From Pycnopodia helianthoides (taxonomy: Eukaryota; Echinodermata; Asteroidea; Forcipulatida; Asteriidae): 64,000 nucleotides of DNA. The position numbers and the translations under genes were made by a program. Each line of letters starts with the position of its first letter. Position 1 is the first letter of the stretch. Under the pieces are notes generated by a model. That model did not search any database. It had not been told where the DNA came from and worked only from the letters and a program-made list of their open reading frames with translations. This document shows, in pieces, positions 31,528 through 43,267 of this stretch. The DNA lies in contig CM063255.1 of assembly GCA_032158295.1 (NCBI GenBank), positions 19,303,094-19,367,093 on the forward strand, given 5' to 3'.

Positions 31528-33640
31528 CTAGTCGTACTAGTCATGGTTTAATTTTTATAAGAACAAACGTTTGACCTTGTGAATAGTTCATGTATGTTTG
31601 TTTTTGTATAGTAAAATGAGTGAAGCGAGGAGCATGAAAAGGTAATTTCTTAAATCAATTTTGGAATTTTAGAGCCGGCCCCTTTGTGCGCTAAAGTGTG
31701 TTTTGGGTTCGAGCATCGCCTCCTCCTCCCTTTACAATATTATTAAAAAAAAAAAATTAAGAGGAGGTTAGTCATTAAAAACATTTAAAAAAAAGAATTT
31801 TGGGAATAAATTGCAAAATAAAGTTTCATTGATACAAGAAAAAGGTTTCTTTCAATTAAAAAATTATTTTAATAAGATCAACATTCCAATCAAGTGATCC
31901 AAAATACCAAAAACATTTAAAAATTTGGTCACAATTGTCAAAAAGGAAAAACTGTATCATCTGTTTGTGGTTAAACTATAAATACTTTCATACTTTCGTT
32001 ACTGAAAATGAAAATTATCATTACTGAAAATGAAAATAAGAGAAATATTATCAGAAGAAAAAATCTTAATGTGCAGTAACTCCCTTAAGGTCTTTTTAAA
32101 CAGCCCCCTCTCTTGCTGATGAGAGAGTAAATAATATTCACAAGTCTATTGGAAATTACAAAATGACTTTTGAAAGGTGAGACAGTTTGGAACACAATAA
32201 AAAAAGTTGAGGTAGGCAAACATTAAATCGTAGAAAGCAAAGTTTATTAAATGGAAATGTACATGGATAATGTAGTTTGTCATTCAAGACTGGACAATAA
32301 TCCTGATGTTGTAGTAGTGCATGTGCATGTAATAAATGTGATGTACATGCGAGCGGTATGTTAACCTTTAGTGACTCTATAATCATCACCAAACGCTCAG
32401 ACGTGCTAATATTGTTCAGGTTTGGACCTAACACCGCACACAAAGACTTGGTTACCAGTTGTTATCAAAGATTTAAACAAAATCCACCAAGTTAATGCAT
32501 TCTTCCCATAACTAAGGAATAACCATTCAAAACTATATTCTTTTCAAATGTTTCTGAAATAAATAAAGTTATTGTGTTTACATGACTTATTACAAAAGGT
32601 ATTTTTCTTTTTAATGAATAGGTATTGCTGAGAGTCCAGAATTGCTGGAATCAGATACATATTAAACAACATACAAAGTAAGTGAGAACCTAATTGTTTT
32701 CTAATCTGTTTCATATCATCACTATTAGTTCATCACACAAACACAGAGTATATCATTTAACAGCAGCTGTGCTTGGTATTGTGTTTACAATGACTGTAGT
32801 TTATCAAACCGTCACAATTACTATATGGTCAGTAGCTAATGAAAAATGCAAGCCTGCACACATTGGGACTTGCTTCATAACAGAATACTGTGTGCATGGT
32901 ACCGTGTTTGTAATGAGTGTAATTCGCCGATCAAAGACAATTAACATGAGTTTAAGTTCACCACATCAAATAAACAACAATGTAAGTCTACCAACACATA
33001 CTGGCTGGTAAAAATATAGGTTTCATTGAGGGTGGTGACACAACCAAATTACTACGTGTGATCTTTTACATAAACAGTTTACTTATTGAATGTAAAAAAA
33101 CAAGTGTGCTTTGTAGTACGTGGATGTAATGCCTTCTGTGATGTTTGCCTCATTTATAATCCTTAAAGGATTTGGCTAATCTCAAGTTCAGATTGTGATA
33201 TAAAACCTGCTAATCTGTTTACAATAAATAAGTGGCAACCTTGAGTACATGACTCATAGGGAGATGTAAATGTAGTTCATCAGTTGCCTGTACAGAAAGA
33301 TTAATTATTTAATTGTTGGTGTAGTTCAACCATCAACAAATGAAGGTTGATTATTTTTATTGGAGCTATTTCAGTCTTTTGTATTATCAAGCACTAACAA
33401 CACGATAGATTCAAATGGGTACACTCCAGCAATCAATTAGACTGTCAATGATGCTGGACTGTTCATGATTACGAGCGTACAGAGTAATGAGCTCTATTCA
33501 GTTAGTATTCTCTAAATACCCAGAGAAATTTATTAAATTGCAATGTCTACCACTAATGAATGCTAAGGATGTAAGTGGTATATCAGTCAACATTGAGCAG
33601 TTCTATTGTTTATTATTAACAGCTCACTGTTGTCTGTTAT
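31528..33640. other. Intergenic, no gene recognised
   Basis: Extremely AT-rich. A B-box-like GGGTTCGAGCATCGCC at 31707-31722 may be a SINE remnant related to 18814. The 105-codon frame at 32694-33011 has no domain. Confidence 0.4.
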
Positions 33641-33663
33641 GTTACAATCGGTTGCCTTTTTAG

Positions 33664-33852
33664 ATTTAAACAAGACCCGGAAAAGGATCTAAACTATGCA
33701 GAATCTGAGTTAAAATCCATTTTGTTGACCCAGAAATTAGTCAGGCCACCTGGACTGGAATTTCGGGTCAATACTCTCCTGGAGTTTGAGAAAATACAAT
33801 CAACAATATTTGTTTTACTGAGTGGAAGACAAAGAGATGGTTTAAGAATTTA
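33664..33852 (+). other. Possible orphan exon
   Basis: After TTGCCTTTTTAG (acceptor-like) there is an open stretch reading FKQDPEKDLNYAESELKSIL... rich in charged residues, to TAA at 33850-33852. It could be a terminal exon. No family recognised and no upstream partner found; chance remains possible. Confidence 0.2.
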
Positions 33853-33894
33853 AACATTTATATGTTTTGATCTATCAAACTTGTTAATAATATT

Positions 33895-34215
33895 AATAGT
33901 GGCTTCTTATATAGCGCTCATATCCGTCACTCAGTGACGCTCAAGGGTTTCAACAGTCAGTATTTTCCTGCAAGGTATATATGTGGAGCTACTTTTTGAA
34001 GTTTGAGACCTATTCCTTTACATAGCACAATGTATTGGTTTACAAGGTGCGGTGGTGCAATATGCTGCCAATCAAACCAGGAACACCGGGGCGAACCCCT
34101 TCTCTTTTCGATAAGTGCACTGGGTTCTTTTACGTGCATTACACAACACACGGGACCAACGGACCCTTCGTCCCATCCGAAGGATGCAGCAATAATGGTA
34201 AAGTGTGTTAGTATG
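33895..34215 (-). mobile_element. SINE of the widespread 'CATTATTGCTTCGTCC' family
   Basis: Plus-strand landmarks: ATATAGCGCTCATATCCGTC, AAGGTGCGGTGGTGCAATAT, CCAATCAAACCAGGAACACC, GCGAACCCCTTCTCTTTTCG, CACACGGGACCAACGG and TCGTCCCATCCGAAGGATGC. I recognise these as a conserved SINE/repeat body common in marine invertebrate genomes. The tRNA-like end that normally follows is missing after TAATGGTAAAGTGT. The copy at 10355 is a partial relative. Confidence 0.65.
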
Positions 34216-36400
34216 ACATTGTATTCTTATCTGTAACCTACCCCCTCCCCCCATTCTTCTGTCTGTCACAGTTGAGGAAAAGCATTTTCAAAACCTCAAA
34301 TCACCCTTTTCCAAATTTAATTATTTTAGTTGAGAAAATAGCCTTTTAAGAGATACTGAAAAAAAAAAGTGGAAAAACCCATTACTAAACATTAAACAGT
34401 TTTGCAAAACACTGAAAACGAATGACAACACAGTTTTTTTAAAGGTTGTTTTTATGATGTTTCCTAAAAGATTATACAGTCTGGATGAATTACAATTATC
34501 CCCACACCAATAGTATCACATCCCTTTAAACTATAGGCGAAACCACTTAATTAATATCTGCCGTGGTTTGCCAGAGAAACATCAACACAGTCTATTTTGG
34601 GCAATTTTCAATGCCGTGGAAAGAATTATTGTTGATACATGCACCACACTCGTTCATGGCAACTGAAAATACTGGCAGCCATTTTTGAAATTTTGTTTCT
34701 ATGTTGAAATTAGGTGACAGCTACACATATTGGCCTCATATTGAATATTTTTATTTTTTACTCTTTAGGCCAACTATGAATAAAGAATATTACATGATCA
34801 TCGCAGTACCTCCTGAGAACCCAATAGATATGACCGCAAAACAGTTTTTTTTTGGGGGGGGGGTGTCCCAAAAATTTTCTGAATTGTTTTATACTGAAAA
34901 ATACTTCCCAGATGGAAACAACCTCCCAATGTAAACTTGTTTTTTGTGTGTTTGTCAACACAATTCTTGTGTAAATTTGTGAATAATTACATGAATACAT
35001 CAATAAACTAAAAGCCTACATGATTACCAAGTTCATGCTAAGTTCAATCATGCAGAAAAATGTTAAATGGATTTTCAATACTCTTAAAGTTGATAACACT
35101 TATAAATCAATGAAATAAGCTCGATAAGAATCTGAACAACATCTTTGACAAAACATAAAGCATTATTTTCACTATGACAGAAGACAAACCAGTTTGCTGA
35201 ATATTTCAGAGATCGGTTCAGAGACTGTTCCTAACAAATGAAATGGTATGGATGAATTTACTTTTTCCCAAACCAATGCTATGTTATCCCTTTAAACGCA
35301 CAAACCTTGATAACAAACTGCACACCTTCCTGGCACTAAATTATACACACCACTTAGGCCTAAACCACTTAGGCCTAATAATTAAATTGTTTCCTCGGGT
35401 GTGCCAGAGAAAATATCAAAAGCGTCTGTTAGAGTAATTTTTTTTGCACAATAGCATTAAGGAAATTATTATCCCATGCCCCAAACTCGTTTCAGGCAAC
35501 TGTCATGTACACGTAGATGTACACGTACATGTACACGTACACGTACACGTTCATGTACAATGTTATGTAGTTTAGTACACATGTATGACCTCATCCTACA
35601 TTATGATGAAACAAATCTACGCAACGAATCCACCTTCCCTGCCATTTCCAAGCTATCCTGTACATTTCAGCCACCTTCAATCATAAAATCATGTATAATT
35701 TTCATCAAAAATATCTTACATTCTTTTCTCCTTCAGAAATTACCCGGTTCATTTTCTCAACTTCATAATCAGTGAACTTTCATAATAAAATTAAACAATT
35801 GTGGGTTTTATCCTTACTGATTCTATATGATACCATTAATTTGGAGCGAAAGTTTACCACTGTCAACATAATGATTTCCAACAGTTTTCTGGAACAGTAA
35901 TTTGAGTATTGGTAACAAATTACTCCTCTCTACAAATGTTTGTATTAACTATAATCTGATATAAATAATTTGAATAAACATTTAAGTATCAATAACATTA
36001 CAAGGGCACAATGTTACCTGAAGAAAAACAAGAATTTGAGTGAACTACATTTTTCGAGGGAACAAAACATTATTTTGAGTAAAAAAATTGTTAATTGGAA
36101 GTAGTAAAATATTATTGTGAGGTTGTTATTTTGAGGGCACAACATTTTTTTGTCAGGGATCATTCGTAACCCATGATGTGTACAAGTATATAGTTTACTC
36201 ACACCCACACTGACTGTATAGTACATGTACATGCACTTCCACCGCAAGTATGCCAAGCGCGCTGTTTGTTGCATGTAAATATCCAATGGATATTCATAGT
36301 GAATATTGAAGGTCTGTATATGTCATAGGTCTGGAGATTAAAAGGCTGGCCTAGACTTTCGTTAATTTTTTTCTTAAATTAAGTGCTTTTTTTTTGTTGT
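34216..36400. other. Intergenic, nothing recognised except a short microsatellite
   Basis: 35511-35560 is a (TACACG/TACATG)n simple repeat. The remaining sequence has no domain-bearing ORF, RNA gene or repeat seen elsewhere in the window. Confidence 0.4.
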
Positions 36401-36680
36401 TCAAGATATCAAATGAAAGCATATAACTCCTTCCTCGTAAAATTAGCAGTTACAAATTTTATACTTTTTTTACTGTCAAATTGGCCCAAAAATTGTGCAA
36501 CAATTGCATCTTTATTTAGATATGAATTTTGTGTAGTATGAAACTTCAACTTCCAGTTTCCACCAAAAGTAAAGGTCATATAGGGTCTCAACTGTGTAAA
36601 TCTTCACAATACTTCACAAGCTTTCATATGCTGCAAAGCTTGTGGCTGTAACAGTTATGGTTCTCCAGATATTAATTTTG
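36400..36680. repeat. Dispersed repeat module
   Basis: AACTTCCAGTTTCCACC, AAAAGTAAAGGTCATATAGGG and a 'cacaagcttt' module resemble the repeat family at 6.5, 30.2 and 54.3 kb. No TGACGTCA core here. Confidence 0.4.
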
Positions 36681-36842
36681 TAAATTGGCCTGTTGACTAA
36701 ACACTTATAGCATTAGGGTTTCGGCTTTTAGTCGAACGCCTATATATATGTAAAGCCAACTTGTTTAGACTTCTCTTTTAAGTTTAATAGATTTTGCGTT
36801 TAGATTTCTCTTTTAAGTTTCATTAAAAGGTCCATGTTTTAG

Positions 36843-36907
36843 GTCATTGGTCATTGGTCATTGTCTCCTGACGATGACTAGAGCAAGCTAGTCGAAACGT
36901 TGAGACC
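36843..36907 (+). ncRNA. Hammerhead-ribozyme-like motif of Penelope-like type
   Basis: After three GGTCATT units lies GTCTC-CTGACGA-T-GACTAG-agcaag-CTAGTC-GAAA-CGTT-GAGAC. CTGACGA fits the catalytic box CUGANGA, GACTAG/CTAGTC is a perfect helix II, GAAA is the second core box, ACGT is a two-base-pair self-complementary helix III, and GTCTC/GAGAC is helix I. This is the minimal type-I layout known from the terminal repeats of Penelope-like retroelements, which act as dimers through a tiny helix III. Deviations: one extra T (36875) between the first core box and helix II, and U rather than C at the cleavage position. Activity is untested; a decayed or non-canonical motif is possible. Confidence 0.5.
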
Positions 36908-37145
36908 AAAAGAACTCACTCCGCGGCAGTGCAGTTAATTACGAGAAGTCCCCCCAATCCACAAAGCTAAAGTAGTAGTCCAGGCCGATTTCCTACCTCC
37001 CGCCCAGGTAGTAGCTAATAAGCAGGACAGTTCTTTTCAGAACTGAGAAGTCTCCCGCATTCCGAAAATCTACTCCGCGGTAGTAGAATAAATAGCAAGA
37101 CAAGTTCTCTATAGAACAAAATCTACACAGCAAAGTAGATATTTA
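36908..37145 (+). mobile_element. Probable Penelope-like terminal repeat or UTR
   Basis: Downstream of the ribozyme-like motif, two related modules each contain CTCCGCGG.AGT and a dyad GTTCT..AGAAC (37028-37043 and 37105-37120). Such modules follow ribozyme motifs in Penelope-like element ends as far as I recall. No RT or GIY-YIG frame is attached here; a Penelope-like RT fragment is present at 60.8-61.3 kb. Confidence 0.35.
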
Positions 37146-37429
37146 TACACACGGTGTTACCGCAAACCGAATATTTATTGATACCTCACCATGCAATGCC
37201 TACTGATACTCGTGAGCGCTATAGCAACTGTATCACAAAATAAGAATTATACCACAAATGATAATTTATGCCCCATAAAGCCCTCCATACAACCATTGTC
37301 TTAATGACCACAATTAGTGCCACAAAATGTGTGTTTTGACTGTCTGACTGCAAATAAAGCTCTTGTGACACAAGTAGCAATAACTTCAATGTAATTGTTC
37401 CAACTGCAGAAGGTAAAGCTCAGTAAATA

Positions 37430-37650
37430 CTTCAGGCTCACAATGGAGGAATGAACCTCGAGCCCCAAATAAAAAATTAAAGGCTCACACTGGAGAAATT
37501 ATTCTCGAGCCAACTAGGCCTATACAGGCTCACACTGGAGAAATTATTCTCGAGCCAACTAAGGACTCACATTGGAGGAAAGAACCTCGAGCCCAATTAA
37601 AATAAAGTAAAGGCCCACACTGGAAAAAATGTTTTGGGCGTACTATAGTT
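37430..37650. repeat. Short tandem array of dyad-symmetric units
   Basis: Five units of roughly 35-55 bp, each of the form GGCTCACACTGGAGAAA...TCTCGAGCC, so every unit is itself a small inverted repeat (GGCTC...GAGCC). The last unit (37612-37640) is degenerate. Non-coding. Confidence 0.65.
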
Positions 37651-39055
37651 AAACCCTCGAATTACTCGAGATGCATCATAAACAATATGCCCAAACCTTT
37701 AGCTCCTTGCCCCCATGTTGGCAACGCGAGTAAAGTCGCCATCAGCTACCCTCTCAACACATTAAGCTGTGCTAATAACCTTCTATCACTATGCTATGAC
37801 CCACTTGCAAATTACCCCAAACCAAACACCGGTGCTCCTGTCAGGGGACGAGGTGGGCAAAATGTTCTAAACCTTCGCGTTTGCTGAATGTAACGAAAGT
37901 GACAAGTACCCGCCAAATAAAACCGCCAAAACTACGGCAAGAGGACGTGATTGGCCAAAAGTAATATCTGTGCACAACGCACATTAAATATGCACGTGAC
38001 CAACCACACATAAACGCTGTAGCAAGCTTGACTTTGACCTAAATATTTTCCCAGGTCGCTGCATAAACGTACGTGTGCGCAACTAACCTGGATAATGCGA
38101 ACAACAAGGTCATGACCATGGCCGTTCCAGGTGAGCGCGCCATTGCAATGCAGCGACGCAACAAACTATGTTCATAGCTGCGCATGAAGGATAAAAGGAG
38201 TTAACTGATATATTTCCAATATTCTTAACTGGAGCCGGATATCTTCCTTGAGTTATAATTTAGCAAGCAGTGGTGGTACACAACGCATGTTTTTTCGCAA
38301 TCGTTGCCATGTAGCATCCCCCGTGCAAGACTCCGCAGTAGAACAGCATGCGATTCTAGGTACTAGACCTTTGTCGGTCGTTGCTTTCATGTTGGTGACG
38401 TCACGTGGCAACAATCGTGACCTTGTCCAATAAAATTAATCATCTTACTGATTGGCATATTTTATTGGCAAAAAACTTACCATTTAACTTCAAACCACTA
38501 CTCAAGGCTTTTGGAGATTTGTTGAAACTAACTTTGCATGTGATTACAAAAGTTTACAAAAATTTCACTATCATATATCCTAACCTCAATCATTAAACAG
38601 TGAAACAGTGCTCCAGGTTTAGGATGTTCCAGTTGGACTAGCTAGTTACATGAGTGTTTGAGTGACATATAGATCGACTAAGTTAAGTCTAGTTGACTCT
38701 AGTCACCCACATGAACTTGCTTATCAATGACATTAATGAAAGCATGGAGTTAACCTTACTTAGCTCAAATCTGAATAAAGTCAGATTAAACATTGACTTA
38801 GATTCAAGTGGCTCAGATTTGTAATTTTTGACTCATTCTGAATTGCTTGCACAATTTTGACATTAAGGGTTAGGATATCCATTTTGGCATGTGAGATTGA
38901 TTTATACCAATCAGTCCAGCTTCCCTGCTTCTGCCAGTATCTAATCTTTTCTGTTGTGATCTGCCAAGTGTGCAGTAAATAAAATATTAATGTCAGTTTT
39001 GTTTCCTTTTGTTTAAATGTATTTTGTTTTCAATATTTACAATTATGTTGCAAAG
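37651..39055. other. Intergenic upstream of the fibrinogen/discoidin gene
   Basis: No ORF with a domain. It contains a somewhat GC-richer stretch (37900-38420) with several CG dinucleotides. No clear regulatory site can be supported. Confidence 0.4.
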
Positions 39056-39059
39056 ATCA

Positions 39060-40440
39060 GCAGAAAATGGATGGCAGACTGTTGACAGTACAGTATGACG
39101 TCACTATAGCTAGATACAATACCTGTGTCTGATTGTCTGACACTCAGGCACACACAGGCAATGCGAGAGTGTAATACTTAAACATATTATGTGCATACGT
39201 ATACATAAATACACAGGGGAGGTTCTATCACTCAGTGCAAGGAAAGCAGCTGTTGATCGACACATGTAATAAACTTGCCTTGGTTTTAGATCGCTGTCTG
39301 CCTCCGTTGATAGAGTTGCGACTTTGTTCCTAAGGAGATTCCAGAACTCTGACTGTCTCGGCTGCTACAGTTAGTTTTCTTCAGTGGAGAGGACATGATG
39401 GATCCCTTTCTATTCCTGGTTCTTGTTGGTAAGTCCAGTGTATTTTCTTTATTCAAATCTGCATATCAGACAGTCTCTGGATAATTTCCCTGGTCGAATT
39501 TTGCCTTATATTATCACCTGAAGATGAAATCATCCTAGGTGCTGTGACACTCATTAGTCTTAAACAGCATTTTTCATTAAGTAATTTGTGAAAGGTTTTA
39601 TAGGAAAGAATCTATTAAAGTCCTTAACTTATGGGGCTTTGTTTCCCTACTTACAAACGATGATAAAATTTATCTCTGTTATTATTTCCTAATACTAAAA
39701 AGATTATAACCAACGTGTATCAAATTTTCAAAACAGGCTACTTGTGATTTTTTAGTTTACTGTAGGGTTTAGGAGTGAAACCCTAAAATAATGCTTAAGA
39801 TATTTTGTAAAAGCTGTTCGATAATTTTTGCCTTTATAACTCTGAAGAGATTTATTTTATTTTTTTCTGTCTGAAAGAGTCCCGATTTCCTTTGTTTGTG
39901 ATTCTATAACGGATACAAACGTTTCAGCATTTTCTGGGGGACATGACACTTTCATGCATATTATTTCAGGCAACTAGAAAAAATATCGCACCCATGATAT
40001 TTCAAAACCATATCTGCCTGAGTGGTAATTCTATATAAACTTTATTCCTGCCTAAACCCATGCATCACTTTTTGCTAAGTTACAACAAGTATTTCTTATA
40101 TTCTTCCTTGCAAAATAGAGCTCAATATTGTATTAAATATAATATGAATTGTGCCTTGTTCTTCATCTGAAACCACTTGTAATGAGAGTATACAGAAAGA
40201 CACTAACTAAATCCTGTAGTTATGCATTTGAGTTCTTGTTGTACAAAGATGTATGTAAATTTTTTGTATCAATAATAATTATTAGGCAGCTGTTATTTCT
40301 GTAATAAAACAAATGCTAATTCTATGTGCTGCTTAATACCAGCGCAACCAAAAATTGAATTTGCTGATAAAAGTTGAGTATTGTCAATCAGGACAAACTG
40401 CTGTGCATCACTCACAGCAGGGGCGTTGACAACATTTAGG
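39060..40440 (+). repeat. Inverted segmental duplication, left arm (pairs with 61960-63360)
   Basis: Promoter/5'UTR, first exon and part of intron 1 match the reverse complement of 61960-63360: GCACACA.GCAATG.GAGAGTG, TAAGGAGATTCCAGAACTCTG, TTTTCTTCAGTGGAGAGGAC, ATGATG, GTAAGTCCA, and distally CTGCTGTGC.TCACTC and GCAGGGGCGTTGACAAC. The arms are about 1.4 kb each and over 20 kb apart. Confidence 0.85.
39395..39428 (+). CDS. Signal-peptide exon of the fibrinogen/discoidin gene
   Basis: ATG ATG opens a short hydrophobic peptide (MMDPFLFLVLV) and ends in phase 1 at GTAAGT (39429). The preceding 330 bp are conserved in the inverted paralogue at 62961-63000, whose peptide MMSSFLLLFLVLG is similar, so purifying selection or recent duplication supports it as a true first exon. 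TTTTCTTCAGTGGAGAGGAC just upstream is 5' UTR. Confidence 0.7.
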
Positions 40441-40785
40441 AGTGATTGGATACTTTACAGCCTACATAAATAACAGCTTCCTACTTGAGAGTTTGAAGGT
40501 TCAGTTGAGTTTAATTCAAAAGTTACTCGCGAAAAGGCGAGTTGTTTATATAGTGGCACGACTATGGATTGTGTGAGTGTGAGTAATTTGTTGAAATTAG
40601 CAGTGTTGGGAAGCAATGACTAAAATCACTCGTTGGCCAATTGTAAAACCCAATCGAACCTTTATATAAACCGTGCGCATCTCCGGGTACCCAACTCAAG
40701 TTGAGCCATGTAATAACCGCATGCAGCAGCAAACCACATGTGGCCATAGGAGGTCGGATGACAACGAAGGCACCATTATGCTGGC

Positions 40786-40903
40786 CAAGTTCGCACACGG
40801 ACCATTTGCCGACTCCTTGAGGTCGACATTATGAACCCAACACATGTTGAACCATTTAATGTTGCATCATTTATACATAAGGAATGGTCCGTGTGCGAAC
40901 TTG
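40786..40903. mobile_element. Short TIR element (MITE)
   Basis: CAAGTTCGCACACGGACCAT at 40786 is exactly mirrored by ATGGTCCGTGTGCGAACTTG ending at 40903. Total 118 bp, perfect 21-bp arms, no coding capacity. Target-site duplication not evident (GGC left, ACC right). Confidence 0.65.
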
Positions 40904-41099
40904 ACCCAAATGGGATAGCGTGCCTTACGTGAACATTGCTTTTGTTGCGCATGTTTTCATATTTCATCAGCCGTGCTTTCGTACCTTGCGTTCGTTTATC
41001 CTCGTGCAATAAAATTATGTGATTAAATCATGTGACCTTCGGTTTTTTTTAAATGCTCGAAAACGGTCAAATTTGATAGTTTCTTTTAGGAACCGTTCT

Positions 41100-42080
41100 T
41101 CTCCATTCTGGGAAGTCCTTTGGAGTCATGTTTTAGTCTATTTTGTAGCCCAAATAGCCCAACGAAGCCGTTGAGTCCCGGCCTCTAAGCAGTTCTTCGA
41201 CCCGTTTATGTATTGGTAGTCGTCTTGCTGGCTGTCGTACAGGTGATGTCAGTCCTGTGTTTATCTTGTGTTGGGCTAACTCCACCCGGCCAAGGCTGCC
41301 TTCCTTTCCTGTGAATGCCTCCTTGTATTCCAACAACAACTTTGCCACCTGAGCACTTTCAGAGTGATCTGAAAATCTGGTCTGGTATAATGCTCACAAT
41401 TGCCCTGTATTTAGCAGAAAGTAGACTGGTGTAGAGGCGACAATTCCAAGAATGTAGCGTCTTGGTGGTTGTCTGGCCTCATTCTGGGGGTCCTCTGCCA
41501 GACAGTTGCTGTGTTTGTTGCGACTCATCGTATCATCTGTGCAGGTTGTTGTTGAGCCCGCTTCCTTTGGGGACAATATCACAGGAAGTGGCCAATTTCA
41601 TGACAACTGAAACACTCCATCATTGTCCTGGTGGCATAGCTGGTACTCTCTCTGTGCGTTGCAGATTGTGGCAGTAGTGGCTGCGCCACTGACCTGACAT
41701 CACAGCACCCCTGCTTTCCCTTTTTATTTTGAATCTGATAGTCAAGGAATGCCTCCATCTCGGTAGCGAGCGTCATGGCTTCGGTCAGGCTAGTCGCCTT
41801 CCAGGAAAATATGTTTCCTTGGAGTTGATCTTCCCCCAACGAATTACGGAAAGCCTCCACGGCCAAATCCTACCGCACCTGGATGGGCAGCTTTGGATAG
41901 CTCTTGAAAACCAATCGTCGGACGGACTGTCCCGGGCTGCTGAGTGTCTCCCCCAACCTCTGGTGCGCATCGACAGTTGGGCCCGGTGCAATGGTATCTG
42001 CGCCTAAACTCCAAATCGTTCCTCGAAATAAGGCTTGAGAATCTTCCAGATTTTGTTGGTCTTCTAGATTTTTCACTTAG
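41100..42080 (-). mobile_element. Ty3/gypsy-type LTR retrotransposon fragment (gag zinc knuckle, protease, pre-RT)
   Basis: Minus-strand frames show, in order: Gag C-terminal helical region (LTEAMTLATEMEAF), a zinc knuckle with CFSCHEIGH whose next Arg codon has become TGA, a protease active-site region with NTG in place of DTG, and the spacer before RT (LLLEYKEAFTGKEGSLGR, HKINTG, PARRLPIHKRVE). RT itself is deleted right after this. Several stops and frameshifts; no LTRs found. It is a dead, internally truncated copy lying in intron 1 of the fibrinogen/discoidin gene, antisense to it. Confidence 0.8.
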
Positions 42081-43126
42081 AATTATGTGGTCTCCGAGTT
42101 CAGTGTGATTTTGGTATAAAGTTTGGGGGTATACCTGTATTTTTCCCTTATCTCTTGTCAGAAACTAAAAGTTTACTTTTGTAATCATACATCCTGGAAC
42201 GACACACACTGCTCGGCTTCCATGTGCATTGCGTATGCAGCGAGATCAATGGAAATGTGTAGACTTCTCTTATTCCTTGCTTTACTCACGGTGCACTGTT
42301 TAATTGTTTGAACGTAATATGTTTACTGCTGCAGCAAAGGAACATATGTGTGGAGATTTTGAAAAATTTACCGACAACATTGCTCAGTGTTTTGTATGGA
42401 CGCGTGCGCATTGTTAGTCTTGTTTACATTGTCAGTACGAACCTTCATTTGCAAAAGCGCCATTTTTCCATTACGCTTAAAGTGTTTTCCGGCTGGAGAT
42501 AACTTTACGCATTGACCTTTGACCTGGGAGAAACTTCGAGACAATGTGTGTATTGTGAGAATCGATGTGTGTATTGTGAGAATCGATGACGTTTGCATTT
42601 ACCGTTAAGTCTCACATTTTTTTAGTGCAGGGCAGTACGCAGTGCGCACACAGTTCAGCACGCAGTGAGCGGGGTTGCACATCCTATGAAATTGTGGGCA
42701 GGGACCACGATGGGTCTGAAGGGCACCAACATAAACCTGCCAGCCTACTGTGACTATGTGAAGGAGTAGAAGTCATGTTTGTGGTCCTCAATGGCTCTGA
42801 CTTAATCCTTCCTTCAATGAAGTGACTTGGTTCCAAGGGGGACCCTGGCAATCCAGCTGATTTATTAAAAACAGACCTAAAACCTTGGGTTTCATTCCTT
42901 AACCCTCCTGGCTCAACAATTAAACCAACCTCAAACCACCCTGGCTTTCAAAACATTATTCATTTTCATTACTCTGATAGGATTGTATTGCACAGGTTTC
43001 TGACACTAACCAAATGGCAAACGCTTGAATCTGTTCCATGTTCCCTTTGCTGCAACTCAGCAGAATGTACATGTATACCTCCAACTGATACTGACATTGC
43101 AATTACTTGACATTGTTCAGTTTCAG

Positions 43127-43267
43127 TTATCTTTGAATTGACTGAGAGTAAGATGATAGTTCACCACTTTGGACCACCCCCAGATGGTTTCACTCCAGGC
43201 CAACACTGGATCACACAAGTCATGAAAAATGTACCAAAACGGAATCGATGTCAGTCTACTCAAGAAG
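43127..43267 (+). CDS. Linker exon, phase 1 to phase 1
   Basis: TTGTTCAGTTTCAG acceptor and GTGAGT donor bracket 141 bp. In phase 1 it is fully open: IFELTESKMIVHHFGPPP then GFTPGQHWITQVMKN and NRCQSTQEG. No known domain, but both phases fit the signal-peptide exon before and the fibrinogen exon after, so it is a plausible connecting region. Confidence 0.5.

Larger units (their letters stand above)
40441..43126 (+). other. Intron 1 with mobile-element insertions
   Basis: This stretch includes the small TIR element (40786-40903), the Ty3/gypsy fragment (41100-42080) and exon-like remnants near 42690-43080, all listed separately. A direct duplication of TGTGTATTGTGAGAATCGAT occurs at 42545-42586. 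No further gene. Confidence 0.45.

Noticed and set aside
32694..33011. 105-codon frame as a membrane protein gene
   Set aside because: Hydrophobic by AT-rich composition only; no splice, promoter or family support.
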